Assembly (NCBI GenBank): GCA_030652035.1
Contig: JAUSBJ010000020.1
Coordinates: 1 to 64,000, forward strand
Length of the DNA: 64,000 bases
Direction of reading: 5' to 3'
DNA from: Sulfurimicrobium sp.
GTDB taxonomy: Bacteria > Pseudomonadota > Gammaproteobacteria > Burkholderiales > Sulfuricellaceae
Shown here: one piece after another, positions 29,089 through 37,222 of the stretch
How the letters are laid out: every line of letters begins with the position of its first letter
Position numbering within the stretch: position 1 is the first letter of the stretch
Program-made: the position numbers and the translations under genes
The notes under the pieces: generated by a model
The model's database searches: none
What the model was told of the DNA's origin: nothing
Seen by the model: the letters and a program-made list of their open reading frames with translations, nothing else

Positions 29089-29745
29089 ATGCCCCCCATG
29101 ATCAAGGCCGTCCTGTTCGACCTCGACGGCACGCTTGCCGACACAGCACTGGACCTGGGTTTTGCACTCAACGAACAGCGCCGCAGACATGGTCTGGCGC
29201 AGCTCCCTCACGCGCGCATCCGGCCCTATGCCTCCCACGGCACCATCGGCCTGCTCGATGTCGGCTTTGGCCTGACCCCTGAAGACCAGCGATTCCCCAG
29301 CATGAAGGCGGAATACCTGGAACTCTACACGGCCAACCTGTGCCGCCTCACCTGCCTCTTCGAGGGCATGGCCGAAACGCTTGAGGCGCTCGAACGGCGA
29401 GGCATTGCATGGGGTGTCGTCACCAACAAGCCCGCGCGCTTCACCGGCCCGCTCATGGCGGCACTGGGCCTTTCCGAGCGCGCAGCCAGCATCATCAGCG
29501 GCGACACCTGCGCCCACCCCAAACCTCACCCCGAACCACTCTTGTGCGCCAGCCGTGAAATCGCGGTGGAACCGCAGCAATGCATCTACTTAGGCGATGC
29601 AGAGCGCGACATGGAAGCCGCCATTGCCGCCGGAATGCTCCCCGTCGTCGCGCGCTACGGCTACCTTGGCGCCGACGATCGGCCGGAGCAATGGGGCGCG
29701 CAAGAAACCATCGAACATCCAGCGGAACTATTGCGCTTGCTGTAA
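29089..29745 (+). CDS. gph: Phosphoglycolate phosphatase (HAD family)
   Basis: A 218-residue HAD phosphatase with FDLDGTLADTALDLG, VVTNKPARFT, HPKPHPEPLL and YLGDAERDMEAA. In autotrophs it removes the 2-phosphoglycolate formed when RubisCO reacts with O2, so it is functionally tied to the RubisCO locus 25 kb away, though it is also a common partner of ubiG in heterotrophs. The HAD motifs do not by themselves prove the substrate. Starts could be at 29089 or the ATG three codons on. Confidence 0.88.
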   Translation: MPPMIKAVLFDLDGTLADTALDLGFALNEQRRRHGLAQLPHARIRPYASHGTIGLLDVGFGLTPEDQRFPSMKAEYLELYTANLCRLTCLFEGMAETLEALERRGIAWGVVTNKPARFTGPLMAALGLSERAASIISGDTCAHPKPHPEPLLCASREIAVEPQQCIYLGDAERDMEAAIAAGMLPVVARYGYLGADDRPEQWGAQETIEHPAELLRLL

Positions 29746-29811
29746 CGGCGCTTGTGATAAAATTCCATTCATATTGAACTTTGTCCACCCGGCTCAGTCA
29801 ATGTAAAGCAT

Positions 29812-30173
29812 GGGGGCGACCCGGTTTCGACGTGGGTTGCGAAGCAGCGTAGGGCATACCGAGGGCCAGTCACCTCGTAAATACAACTGGAAAAAACTAG
29901 TCGCAAACGACGAAAACTTCGCTGTAGCCGCTTAAGGCTTAGCCTCTGCAACGGTTCTCTCATGGGCCGTGCCGGGTAACCGGCAGCAGAGTCATTCACA
30001 TGGGATCGCGCCGGTCCGGGTTACTTGAACCGGTGCTAAAGAAAAGGTAACTCGCCCAAGTCCAGCCTGTCCGGTTGGCGTGACAAGGGTTAAAACCAAA
30101 TAATCGGACTAAGTATGTAGAACTGCCTGTAGAGGGCTTGCGGACGCGGGTTCGATTCCCGCCGCCTCCACCA
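29812..30173 (+). ncRNA. ssrA: Transfer-messenger RNA (tmRNA)
   Basis: The 5' end GGGGGCGACCCGGTTTCGAC and 3' end GCCGCCTCCACCA are those of a tmRNA; the 3' part contains the T arm ttcgattcccgcc and pairs with the 5' end as a tRNA-like acceptor. The reading frame at 29903-29935 encodes the degradation tag ANDENFAVAA before TAA, after a resume alanine codon. It rescues stalled ribosomes together with SmpB, which is not in this window. Confidence 0.97.
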
Positions 30174-30179
30174 AATCGA

Positions 30180-30217
30180 ACAACAACGGCACCCATGTGG
30201 TGCCGTTGTTGTTTTTG
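30180..30217 (+). terminator. Rho-independent terminator of ssrA
   Basis: A long stem acaacaacggcacc/ggtgccgttgttgt with a short loop runs into tttttga, seven bases after the CCA end of the tmRNA. Confidence 0.9.
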
Positions 30218-30297
30218 ATGAGATCGTGACGCGGAGGGGGCTATTGGGTTGTGGAACATGAACCTGTTTTTCCCTGCCCGCAGCAAATTGCCATACT

Positions 30298-30329
30298 CTT
30301 ATCATGGTCTTTTATGATAAGATTTTTTT
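30298..30329 (+). terminator. Second hairpin with T run
   Basis: The arms cttatcat and atgataag with an eight-base loop are followed by seven T. This resembles a weak terminator, but it lies 125 bases after ssrA and 100 before the next gene, so it could be an attenuator or, through tatgat, part of a promoter. Confidence 0.4.
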
Positions 30330-30342
30330 ATGGCAAAGAGCT

Positions 30343-30403
30343 CTGGGAAGCCGCATTGATAAATCCACATGCCGGGTATGGACTTATCAATGCGGCTTCC
30401 CAG
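30343..30403. repeat. Long near-perfect hairpin before the PhnD-like gene
   Basis: The arm ctgggaagccgcattgataa is repeated exactly as its reverse complement, and pairing continues for five more bases with one mismatch around an 11-base loop centred on catgccgggta. A T run (attttttcg) follows. The stem is far longer than most terminators and starts 27 bases before the next gene's ATG. Confidence 0.7.
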
Positions 30404-30429
30404 ATTTTTTCGTTGTTCGAGGAGGCGCC

Positions 30430-31272
30430 ATGAAGAAAACTATAATTGGAATGGCCACTGCGCTGGCGCTGTTTTACATGATGGGAACGAGCCTGGCGGC
30501 TGGCGACACCCGCTCTTTTGGCGTGCTCAACCAGCGCAGTGCGGTGCTTACCGCGCAATACTGGAATCCGATCCTCAGATATGTCAGCCAGAAAACCGGG
30601 GTTCAACTGGAACTGAAAATGGGCAAGTCAGCCCCCGACACATCGGCCATGATCGGGCGCGGTGAATTCGACTACGTTTATTCCAACACGATCTTCACCC
30701 CGGCAAATATGCCCGCAGGGTACAAAGTTATTGCGCGCCCAATTGAGCCCTCCATCCAGGGCCAGATCGTGGTGCCCGAGAATTCGGCTATCCACGCACT
30801 TAAAGATCTGCATGGAAAGGAAGTGGGCTTCCCTTCTACCGCCGCCTTTGTCGGCTATGCCGTTCCGATGAATGCGCTGCTGCTTGCCGGGGTGAAGGTC
30901 ACACCGGTTTTCGCCGGCAACCAGGAAGGCATCATGGGACAACTGCAGGCTGGACAGGTGATAGCGGCCGGCGTCAATTCCAAGGTCATGGAAAAATATG
31001 GCCAGCGCGAGAATTTCAAGTATCGCGTCTTGTGGACCTCCGAGGACTACTTCAATTTGCCGGTTTCCGTCCACCCACGGATTTCTGACAAGGAAGCGGC
31101 TGCTGTGCGGGCTGCCTTCCTCAATATGGCCAGGGACCCCGAGGGCTTGAAGGTTCTGGAAGCAAGCGCAGCAGTCATCAAGCAACAGCCGCCTTATGGT
31201 TTTACAGCAGCGGAAGACAGGGATTACCGCAACTACATCCAGTATTACAAAACCACATTGGTCAGGGAATAA
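30430..31272 (+). CDS. PhnD-like periplasmic binding protein
   Basis: A 280-residue exported protein (signal peptide ending near SLAAG) of the phosphate/phosphonate binding-protein family PhnD (PF12974). Family-like stretches are FGVLNQRSAVLTAQYWNPIL, YVSQKTGVQLELK, DYVYSNTIFTP and LKDLHGKEVGFPSTAAFVGY. A ribosome site (gaggag) fixes the start. No ABC permease or ATPase is nearby. The gene is followed seven bases later by thiO and then a GGDEF/EAL protein, so a sensory role is plausible. Ligand unknown. Confidence 0.83.
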   Translation: MKKTIIGMATALALFYMMGTSLAAGDTRSFGVLNQRSAVLTAQYWNPILRYVSQKTGVQLELKMGKSAPDTSAMIGRGEFDYVYSNTIFTPANMPAGYKVIARPIEPSIQGQIVVPENSAIHALKDLHGKEVGFPSTAAFVGYAVPMNALLLAGVKVTPVFAGNQEGIMGQLQAGQVIAAGVNSKVMEKYGQRENFKYRVLWTSEDYFNLPVSVHPRISDKEAAAVRAAFLNMARDPEGLKVLEASAAVIKQQPPYGFTAAEDRDYRNYIQYYKTTLVRE

Positions 31273-31278
31273 AGCTGC

Positions 31279-32364
31279 ATGTATCCTGACTACATCATCA
31301 TCGGGGCGGGGGTGATCGGCCTTGCCACCGCATATGAGCTTGCACTAGCGGGTGCCAGCGTTACAGTTGTCGAGCGTGGCAATGCGGGCAGTGAGTCTTC
31401 GTGGGCGGGGAGCGGCATTCTGTCGGTCTTGCCGCCCTGGGAATACGGCGACCAGGTGAACGCCCTGACCCAGTGGAGCCTCGAACTTTATCCCGAATGG
31501 GTAGAAAGAATCAGGACCGAGTCCGGCTTCGACCCCGAATACCATGTGGACGGCATGCTGGTCATGCAGCAGCACGATCCGAAATATGATGCGACAAAAG
31601 CGCAGCAATGGTGCCAGCGCTATGGCGTGCAGATGGCACAGGTTTCGGTCCGGGATATCGTGCCCAACGCGGGCTTGGACAGTGAGGCGGTATGGCTGCC
31701 GGAAGTCGCGCAGGCGCGCAACCCATGCTTGCTGAAGGCACTGCGTGGCGCGGTGGAGAAGCAAGGCGTGCGCATCATCGAGCAAGCCGAGGTGACCGGT
31801 TTCGAAGTGGAAAATGGGCGCATGACAAGCCTGCAGAGCTCACAGGGCAGACTCACCGCTGGGAATTATATCGTCACTGCGGGCGCCTGGAGCAGCGTCA
31901 TGCTTGGGGATCTGGCTCTTCAACTTCGAATCAAGCCCATCCGCGGACAAATTCAGCTATTCAAGGCAGACCCTGGCCTGCTTGGCTGCGTGATCCGCCA
32001 GGATGGCATCTATCTGGTCCCCCGGCATGACGGGCATATTCTTGTGGGCAGCACGCGCGAGGATGTCGGTTTCGACAAAAGCACCACGCCGGAAGCCAGG
32101 ACGCTTTTCATCGAGCGGGCAACCGAAATCCTGCCGCAATTGAAAGAAGCTGAACTGGTGCGGCAGTGGTCCGGCCTGCGCCCTGGGTCGCCGGACAACA
32201 TCCCGGCGATCGGCAGGCATCCGCAAGTGGACAATTTGTATATCAACAGCGGGCATTTCCGTTATGGTTTAACCATGGCGCCTGCAAGTGCGCTCCTTTT
32301 GGGCAATATTCTGGCTAACCGCAGCCAGCCGATCGACATAAACCCTTATCGCTGGCCACAATAA
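31279..32364 (+). CDS. thiO: Glycine oxidase / FAD-dependent amino-acid oxidase
   Basis: A 361-residue FAD enzyme of the DAO family. The dinucleotide motif IIIGAGVIGLATAYELA (6-22), ESSWAGSGIL and the C-terminal SGLRPGSPDNIPAIG and YGLTMAPASALLL match ThiO, which oxidises glycine to the imine used for the thiazole of thiamine. Other thi genes are absent here, so ThiO is the best-fitting name but a related amine or D-amino-acid oxidase is possible. It lies between a binding protein and a c-di-GMP protein, apparently in one operon. Confidence 0.82.
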   Translation: MYPDYIIIGAGVIGLATAYELALAGASVTVVERGNAGSESSWAGSGILSVLPPWEYGDQVNALTQWSLELYPEWVERIRTESGFDPEYHVDGMLVMQQHDPKYDATKAQQWCQRYGVQMAQVSVRDIVPNAGLDSEAVWLPEVAQARNPCLLKALRGAVEKQGVRIIEQAEVTGFEVENGRMTSLQSSQGRLTAGNYIVTAGAWSSVMLGDLALQLRIKPIRGQIQLFKADPGLLGCVIRQDGIYLVPRHDGHILVGSTREDVGFDKSTTPEARTLFIERATEILPQLKEAELVRQWSGLRPGSPDNIPAIGRHPQVDNLYINSGHFRYGLTMAPASALLLGNILANRSQPIDINPYRWPQ

Positions 32365-32395
32365 CTAGATTCTCTGACAGGAGACAAAAACAAGC

Positions 32396-34780
32396 ATGGG
32401 AATCCCTTTACCCGCCCGCCTATGGGCGCGCCTTTCCTTTGTTGCCCGCCTTGGCGTCAGCGCCGGGATCGCCCTGCTGTTTGCGGCTGCGCTCATGCTG
32501 TACAGCTCCATCAAATCCGATACCGTCTGGCATCAGGCCCGGCTGGCTGCACAGGCAAACAACGCCCTGCGGTATATGGTTCCGGCGCTGGATGAGCTGG
32601 TGGTGCTAGGCGACTACGCCACCCTGGAACAAATGCTGGCGGCACAAGCCAAGCACGACGACATTACACAGCTACGTTTTGTCAGCAGCAAGGGCACCCG
32701 GGTACAAGCCGACACCCTGACACTGCCAGAAACCATCGCACCCCGCTGGTTCGCGAGTTTTACCGGCCTGCTTGGCGAGGATGCAAGCACAGACATGATC
32801 GTGGGCGGAACACACTATGGCTCGCTCAACATCAAGATAACGCCCATATCAGCCATCAACCGCACCTGGGAAAATTTCCGCAATCACCTGCTGATCCTGG
32901 TCCTGGTCCTGGGGCTGGATTTCATCGGCATTCTGCTGATCATCAAGAACGGGCTGAGACCCCTGGACGCGCTGAACGAGGGCGCTCGTCAACTTGGCAC
33001 GGGCGAATTTGCGGCCCGCATCCCGATCCAGGGCAGCCCTGAGATGCAAAGCGTTATCGGATCTTTCAACACAATGGCGGACAACATCCAGTCTCTCATC
33101 ACCGACGTGTACCGGGAAAAAGAACTGGCATTGGTCACCCTGCGCTCCATCGGCGATGCAGTCATCACCACCGACAACCATGAACTGGTCGTCTACCTCA
33201 ACCCGGTCGCGGAGCAACTCACCGGCTGGACGACCGAGGAAGCGCGTGGCCTGCCACTAATGCAAGTATTCAACATCATCAATGAATATTCCCGCGAAGA
33301 GGTGGAAAACCCGGTGGACAAGGTGCTGCGGGAAGGGGTCATCGTCGGGCTGGCCAACCACACGGCGCTGATCTCGCGCAATGGGGACGAATATGCAATC
33401 GAGGATTCCGCCGCGCCGATTCGCGACCGCGATGGAAATATCCACGGTGTCGTGCTGGTATTTCACGATGTCAGCGACAATCGCAAGCTGGCTCATCAGC
33501 TTTCGTATCAGGCAAGGCATGACGCCCTTACCGGCCTGATCAACCGGAGCGAATTCGAGCACCAATTGGCAATCCTGCTCGACAGCGCAACGAGTGAAAA
33601 ACGGCAGCACGCATTACTCTACCTCGATCTCGACCAGTTCAAGGTCATCAACGACACCTGCGGCCACAGCGCGGGCGACGAACTGCTGCGCCAGCTCACT
33701 GCGCACATGCGCCAAAAGGTTCGCGCCAACGACATCTTTGCGCGGCTTGGCGGCGACGAGTTTGCTGTCCTGCTGGAAAACTGCCCGCTTGACCAGGCGC
33801 TACGCCTGGCAAACGGCCTGCTCGATGAGGTTCGCATTTTCCGCTTCAACTGGCTGGACAAGACCTTCACCATCGGTGTCAGCATCGGCCTGGTGGAAAT
33901 CAACGAAACCAGCGGCAACTCGGCCGCCGTGCTTTCCGTTGCCGATACCGCCTGCTATGCGGCCAAGGACAATGGGCGCAACCGCGTGCAGGTGTATTCC
34001 CCGGACGACAAGGAGATGGCCCAGCGTCACGGCGAAATGAACTGGGTAGCACACATCACCAAGGCATTCGAGGAAAACCGCTTCCGCCTGTATTATCAGT
34101 CCATCGTTCCAGTGCAGGGAAATGCGCAGGCGCAAGGCCAGCACTTCGAAATCCTGCTGCGCATGCTGGACGTGAACCAGCAGCTGGTTTCCCCCGGCGT
34201 CTTCATTCCCGCCGCAGAGCGCTACAACCTGATGGTGGAGATCGACCGCTGGGTGGTTAAAAACACATTCAATTGGCTGCTCGCCCATGCCGACCGGCCT
34301 GTGATCTGCGCCATCAATCTTTCCGGCCAATCCGTCAACGATGATCGTTTCCTTGCTTTCCTCGTCGACCAGATCAAGAAATCCGGCGTACAGCCGCAAA
34401 AAGTCTGCTTTGAAATCACGGAAACCGCCGCGATTTCAAACCTTACCAAGGCAAGCAGCTTCATCAAGACCATAAAATTGCTCGGTTGCAGCTTCTCTCT
34501 GGACGATTTCGGCAGCGGCATGTCATCCTTCTCCTACCTGAAAAACCTGCCAGTGGATTACCTCAAGATAGACGGCAGCTTCGTCAGCGACATGATCGAA
34601 GACCCGATCGACTGTGCCATGGTCGAATCCATCAACAACATCGGGCATGTGCTGGGCATCAAGACCATCGCCGAGTTTGTCGAAAATGAAGCAATACTGG
34701 CAAAGCTCCAGTCCATCGGTGTGGACTTTGCCCAAGGCTACGGTATTGCCAAACCCTGCCCCCTGGAGGATATGGAGTGA
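32396..34780 (+). CDS. Membrane GGDEF-EAL protein with HAMP and PAS
   Basis: A 794-residue c-di-GMP enzyme. Membrane segments at about 20-37 and 163-184 enclose a periplasmic region of about 125 residues; then HAMP (185-238), PAS (about 243-362), GGDEF (about 370-530; RLGGDEFAVLLE, motif intact at 452-456) and EAL (about 545-790). The EAL signature reads EILLR (585-589), while NLSGQS, EITETA, LDDFGSG and the closing GYGIAKP are kept. Diguanylate cyclase activity is likely; phosphodiesterase activity is plausible. It starts 31 bases after thiO with the ribosome site caggag. Confidence 0.9.
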   Translation: MGIPLPARLWARLSFVARLGVSAGIALLFAAALMLYSSIKSDTVWHQARLAAQANNALRYMVPALDELVVLGDYATLEQMLAAQAKHDDITQLRFVSSKGTRVQADTLTLPETIAPRWFASFTGLLGEDASTDMIVGGTHYGSLNIKITPISAINRTWENFRNHLLILVLVLGLDFIGILLIIKNGLRPLDALNEGARQLGTGEFAARIPIQGSPEMQSVIGSFNTMADNIQSLITDVYREKELALVTLRSIGDAVITTDNHELVVYLNPVAEQLTGWTTEEARGLPLMQVFNIINEYSREEVENPVDKVLREGVIVGLANHTALISRNGDEYAIEDSAAPIRDRDGNIHGVVLVFHDVSDNRKLAHQLSYQARHDALTGLINRSEFEHQLAILLDSATSEKRQHALLYLDLDQFKVINDTCGHSAGDELLRQLTAHMRQKVRANDIFARLGGDEFAVLLENCPLDQALRLANGLLDEVRIFRFNWLDKTFTIGVSIGLVEINETSGNSAAVLSVADTACYAAKDNGRNRVQVYSPDDKEMAQRHGEMNWVAHITKAFEENRFRLYYQSIVPVQGNAQAQGQHFEILLRMLDVNQQLVSPGVFIPAAERYNLMVEIDRWVVKNTFNWLLAHADRPVICAINLSGQSVNDDRFLAFLVDQIKKSGVQPQKVCFEITETAAISNLTKASSFIKTIKLLGCSFSLDDFGSGMSSFSYLKNLPVDYLKIDGSFVSDMIEDPIDCAMVESINNIGHVLGIKTIAEFVENEAILAKLQSIGVDFAQGYGIAKPCPLEDME

Positions 34781-35021
34781 ACGCCTTGCGCGTCACTCAG
34801 TTCGCCAGGCAGAAGCGCCCCTCTCGGCTTCAACCTGGAAAAGCTATTCAGTTAACCGCGGAGTTCACGGCGAGCACGAAGTAAAAACCACAGATCGCAC
34901 AATATTTGGCATTCACCGTTGGGTAAAGTCATAAATTTTCGCAAACTGCCTTTGCGAGCTGGGCGACAAGTCGCCCATCCCGGCCTACCCCGCTTCTCTG
35001 TGTTCTCCATCGAACCGAGGG
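34781..35021. repeat. Gene-free gap with a degraded inverted repeat
   Basis: The gap lies between convergent genes. Left sequence gcggagttcacggcgagcac and right sequence cttctctgtgttctcc resemble the two ends of the common CGGAGnnCACGGAG-type dispersed repeat in opposite orientation, heavily mutated. I find no gene in it. Confidence 0.3.
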
Positions 35022-35903
35022 TCAAGGATTGCAGTTGTCGCAGCGGCCCGGATCGGCATGTTCCATCCCGGCATGCTCACGCCTATCCCGGTGGCCGCAT
35101 GCGCGACAGCCATATACGAGGGCACGAATCTCCCGCGTAGGCATGCCGCAATCGCCGCAAGGCAGGCCAGCCACGCGCTCCACGATCCAGAAACCCGGCG
35201 TGCCGCAGGCCGGACAGGGAGAATTCAGCCTGGCCACGAGGTCTTCGGCGGCCATGCGGATGGCTTCCATGCGCGTGGGATGGGCATGGGCGCGGACGTC
35301 GTTTTCCAGAAACACCAAGCCATTATCCGCCTGGCTTCGCGCCCGCTGGAAGGCGGCTTCCAGCGCCACCCAATTATCGATGCCTTTTTCGATCCGGGGT
35401 CCGTCCTGGCCTTGCGGGCGCAACACCATATGATGTCCTGGGAATCCGGCCTGGCGGGCGAACTGCTCGGCCTTCTCCCACTCACCCGTGAGCAGGTGGG
35501 CCATCCGAGCCGCTTGCTGCGCCATGCCCGTCACTTCGATGCCGCGCTCATCGTCGATGAACACCAGCAACTCGACGTTCCATGGAAACAGCCCGGTCAT
35601 CGGGTCCGGGCCAAAGGCGCCTTCGCTTGCCAGGCCAAGCGGCAGGCCGGACAACTCCATGCCGATCCGTGCCTTGCGGCGCGCCGCATCGAGTTGGGTG
35701 CCGGCGCGGGGAATCTCCCGGGTGAAGCTGCCCAGGGTGTCGGTATCGAAACCGCTTACCCGTTCGACCCGGCAGCCCAGGGCTGCGTCCAGCACCGGTG
35801 CAATCACGCGCTCCTTGCCATGCTGGGTAAGCAAGGCGACACGCCGGCCGGCATACAATCCGGAAACCGAAGGAACAGGGCCTTCTGGCGCCAATTTGCT
35901 CAT
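35022..35903 (-). CDS. Zinc-ribbon protein of unknown function (DUF6671-like)
   Basis: A 293-residue protein I place tentatively in DUF6671. The N-terminal two thirds has no motif known to me (RRVALLTQHGKERVIAP, ALGCRVERVSGFDTDTLGSF are conserved-looking). The C terminus has four Cys pairs: CPACG, CGDCGMP, CRACGHRD and CDNC, enough for two zinc ribbons. Its start overlaps the end of the TsaC/Sua5 gene by four bases, so the two are co-translated, which hints at a link to tRNA or RNA. That link is inference. Confidence 0.6.
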   Translation of the reverse strand: MSKLAPEGPVPSVSGLYAGRRVALLTQHGKERVIAPVLDAALGCRVERVSGFDTDTLGSFTREIPRAGTQLDAARRKARIGMELSGLPLGLASEGAFGPDPMTGLFPWNVELLVFIDDERGIEVTGMAQQAARMAHLLTGEWEKAEQFARQAGFPGHHMVLRPQGQDGPRIEKGIDNWVALEAAFQRARSQADNGLVFLENDVRAHAHPTRMEAIRMAAEDLVARLNSPCPACGTPGFWIVERVAGLPCGDCGMPTREIRALVYGCRACGHRDRREHAGMEHADPGRCDNCNP

Positions 35904-36892
35904 GTCTCCAGCTTCCGCGCATGGCCCGCAGCTGCACGCGCCAGCCGGTCATTGACAGCCCACCATGCCTCTTCATCCGGCGGTGCTTCGACCAGTACAC
36001 GGTCGAAGGCGAAAGCGTCGAGTTCGCGCAGGCGTGCGTAGAGGCCGCGGGCATAATCTTCCGGCTGGGCCGGCAGGAAAAACTGGGTCAGCATCGGCAG
36101 CGCAGTTTGGCCTTGCAGCCCATTGTCGCGGCGCAACACCGCCACCCGCAATCCTTGGGCCAGCAGTACCGCTGCGCGGGCAGCCAGGATTTCACAAGCG
36201 TGGATCTCCAGCACGGTGGCGGGCGCGTAGTGTGCCGCCAGGGCGCCTGGCACGCGCGGCGCAGACATGGGCAGCGCGCCGAACTCGATGCCATCCTTAC
36301 CCAGAGCCTCGCGCAGGGCGGATAGCGGTAGTGCACCAGGGCGCAATACCCGCGGGCGCGGGCCAAGCAGGGAAACAATCGTAGATTCCAGCCCGAAGCT
36401 GCAGGAGCCGCCGTCCAGCACGAGGTCAATTTGGCTGCCGAGGGTGGCATGCACATGCCCGGCTTCGGTAGGACTCACGGCACCAAAACGGTTCGCCGAG
36501 GGCGCAGCCAGTCCACCGCCAAAAGCACGCAGCAGAGACAAAGCGACAGGATGGCTAGGCACGCGTAGCGCCACGCTGTCCTGGCCTCCGGTAATCACGC
36601 GCGGCACGTCGTCGCGCGCCGGCAGCACCAAAGTCAGCGGCCCGGGCCAGAAGCGCGCCATCAGGCAGCGCGCCGCTTCCGGAATTTCGGCCGCCCATTC
36701 ATCCGCCTGATGGGCATCGGCCAAATGTACGATCAATGGGTGATCGGCCGGGCGCCCCTTGACGGCAAACACGCGCAGCACCGCTGCCTCATTGCGGGCA
36801 TCGGCTCCCAGGCCATACACGGTCTCGGTGGGAAAAGCCACCAGCTTGCCTTCGCGCAGGCATTCAGCAGCGTTTTCGATCTCATTCATCAC
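35900..36892 (-). CDS. L-threonylcarbamoyladenylate synthase (TsaC/Sua5)
   Basis: First step of the universal tRNA t6A37 modification, making threonylcarbamoyl-AMP from Thr, bicarbonate and ATP. The YrdC domain (about 1-195) has KLVAFPTETVYGLGADARN, KGRPADHPLIVHL, FWPGPLTLVL, APSANRFGAVSPT and LESTIVSL. The 330-residue length and region 215-330 show the extra Sua5 C-terminal domain, so this is the long form. It uses bicarbonate, but so do all members; closeness to the CO2-concentrating genes is probably accidental. Start 36892 or 36889. Confidence 0.94.
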   Translation of the reverse strand: MMNEIENAAECLREGKLVAFPTETVYGLGADARNEAAVLRVFAVKGRPADHPLIVHLADAHQADEWAAEIPEAARCLMARFWPGPLTLVLPARDDVPRVITGGQDSVALRVPSHPVALSLLRAFGGGLAAPSANRFGAVSPTEAGHVHATLGSQIDLVLDGGSCSFGLESTIVSLLGPRPRVLRPGALPLSALREALGKDGIEFGALPMSAPRVPGALAAHYAPATVLEIHACEILAARAAVLLAQGLRVAVLRRDNGLQGQTALPMLTQFFLPAQPEDYARGLYARLRELDAFAFDRVLVEAPPDEEAWWAVNDRLARAAAGHARKLET

Positions 36893-37222
36893 AAATGCCG
36901 ATCACTGCACGTGCTGCGAGCGCGGTTTTGCACACCTTTTCCGTCATTTCTCCAAGCACGGGGAAATAGCTCATCATGCGACCCATCCGTGCGTTACGCT
37001 TGCCATGGAAGTGCAGATCGAGCTTGGGCACTGATGGCAGCCTGCTCCAGTCGGGCTCGGAGAGGCATAGAAACGGCCAAACTGGGCACCGCCGAGCAGG
37101 CCGAAAGCAGCCGGTGGCAATATCATCGCTGAAAAAACAGGCTGGCCGACACTTTGGGCAATCAATGGCATGTTTCGAATTGCATTCTCACAAGATCGAC
37201 ATTCACACGACCGGCGATTCAA
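36893..37222. other. 330-base gap without a recognised gene
   Basis: Open frames exist on both strands here (the longest about 80 codons), but none has a ribosome site, a family motif or sensible composition. No terminator hairpin with a T run is visible for the minus-strand aldolase gene that ends at 37223. The region may hold the promoter of the TsaC/Sua5 gene. Confidence 0.5.

Noticed and set aside
36759-37222. Open frames of about 80-90 codons on both strands after the TsaC/Sua5 gene, one rich in Cys and His
   Set aside because: No ribosome site, no family motif, and partial overlap with the TsaC/Sua5 start; composition looks like chance reading of GC-rich DNA.
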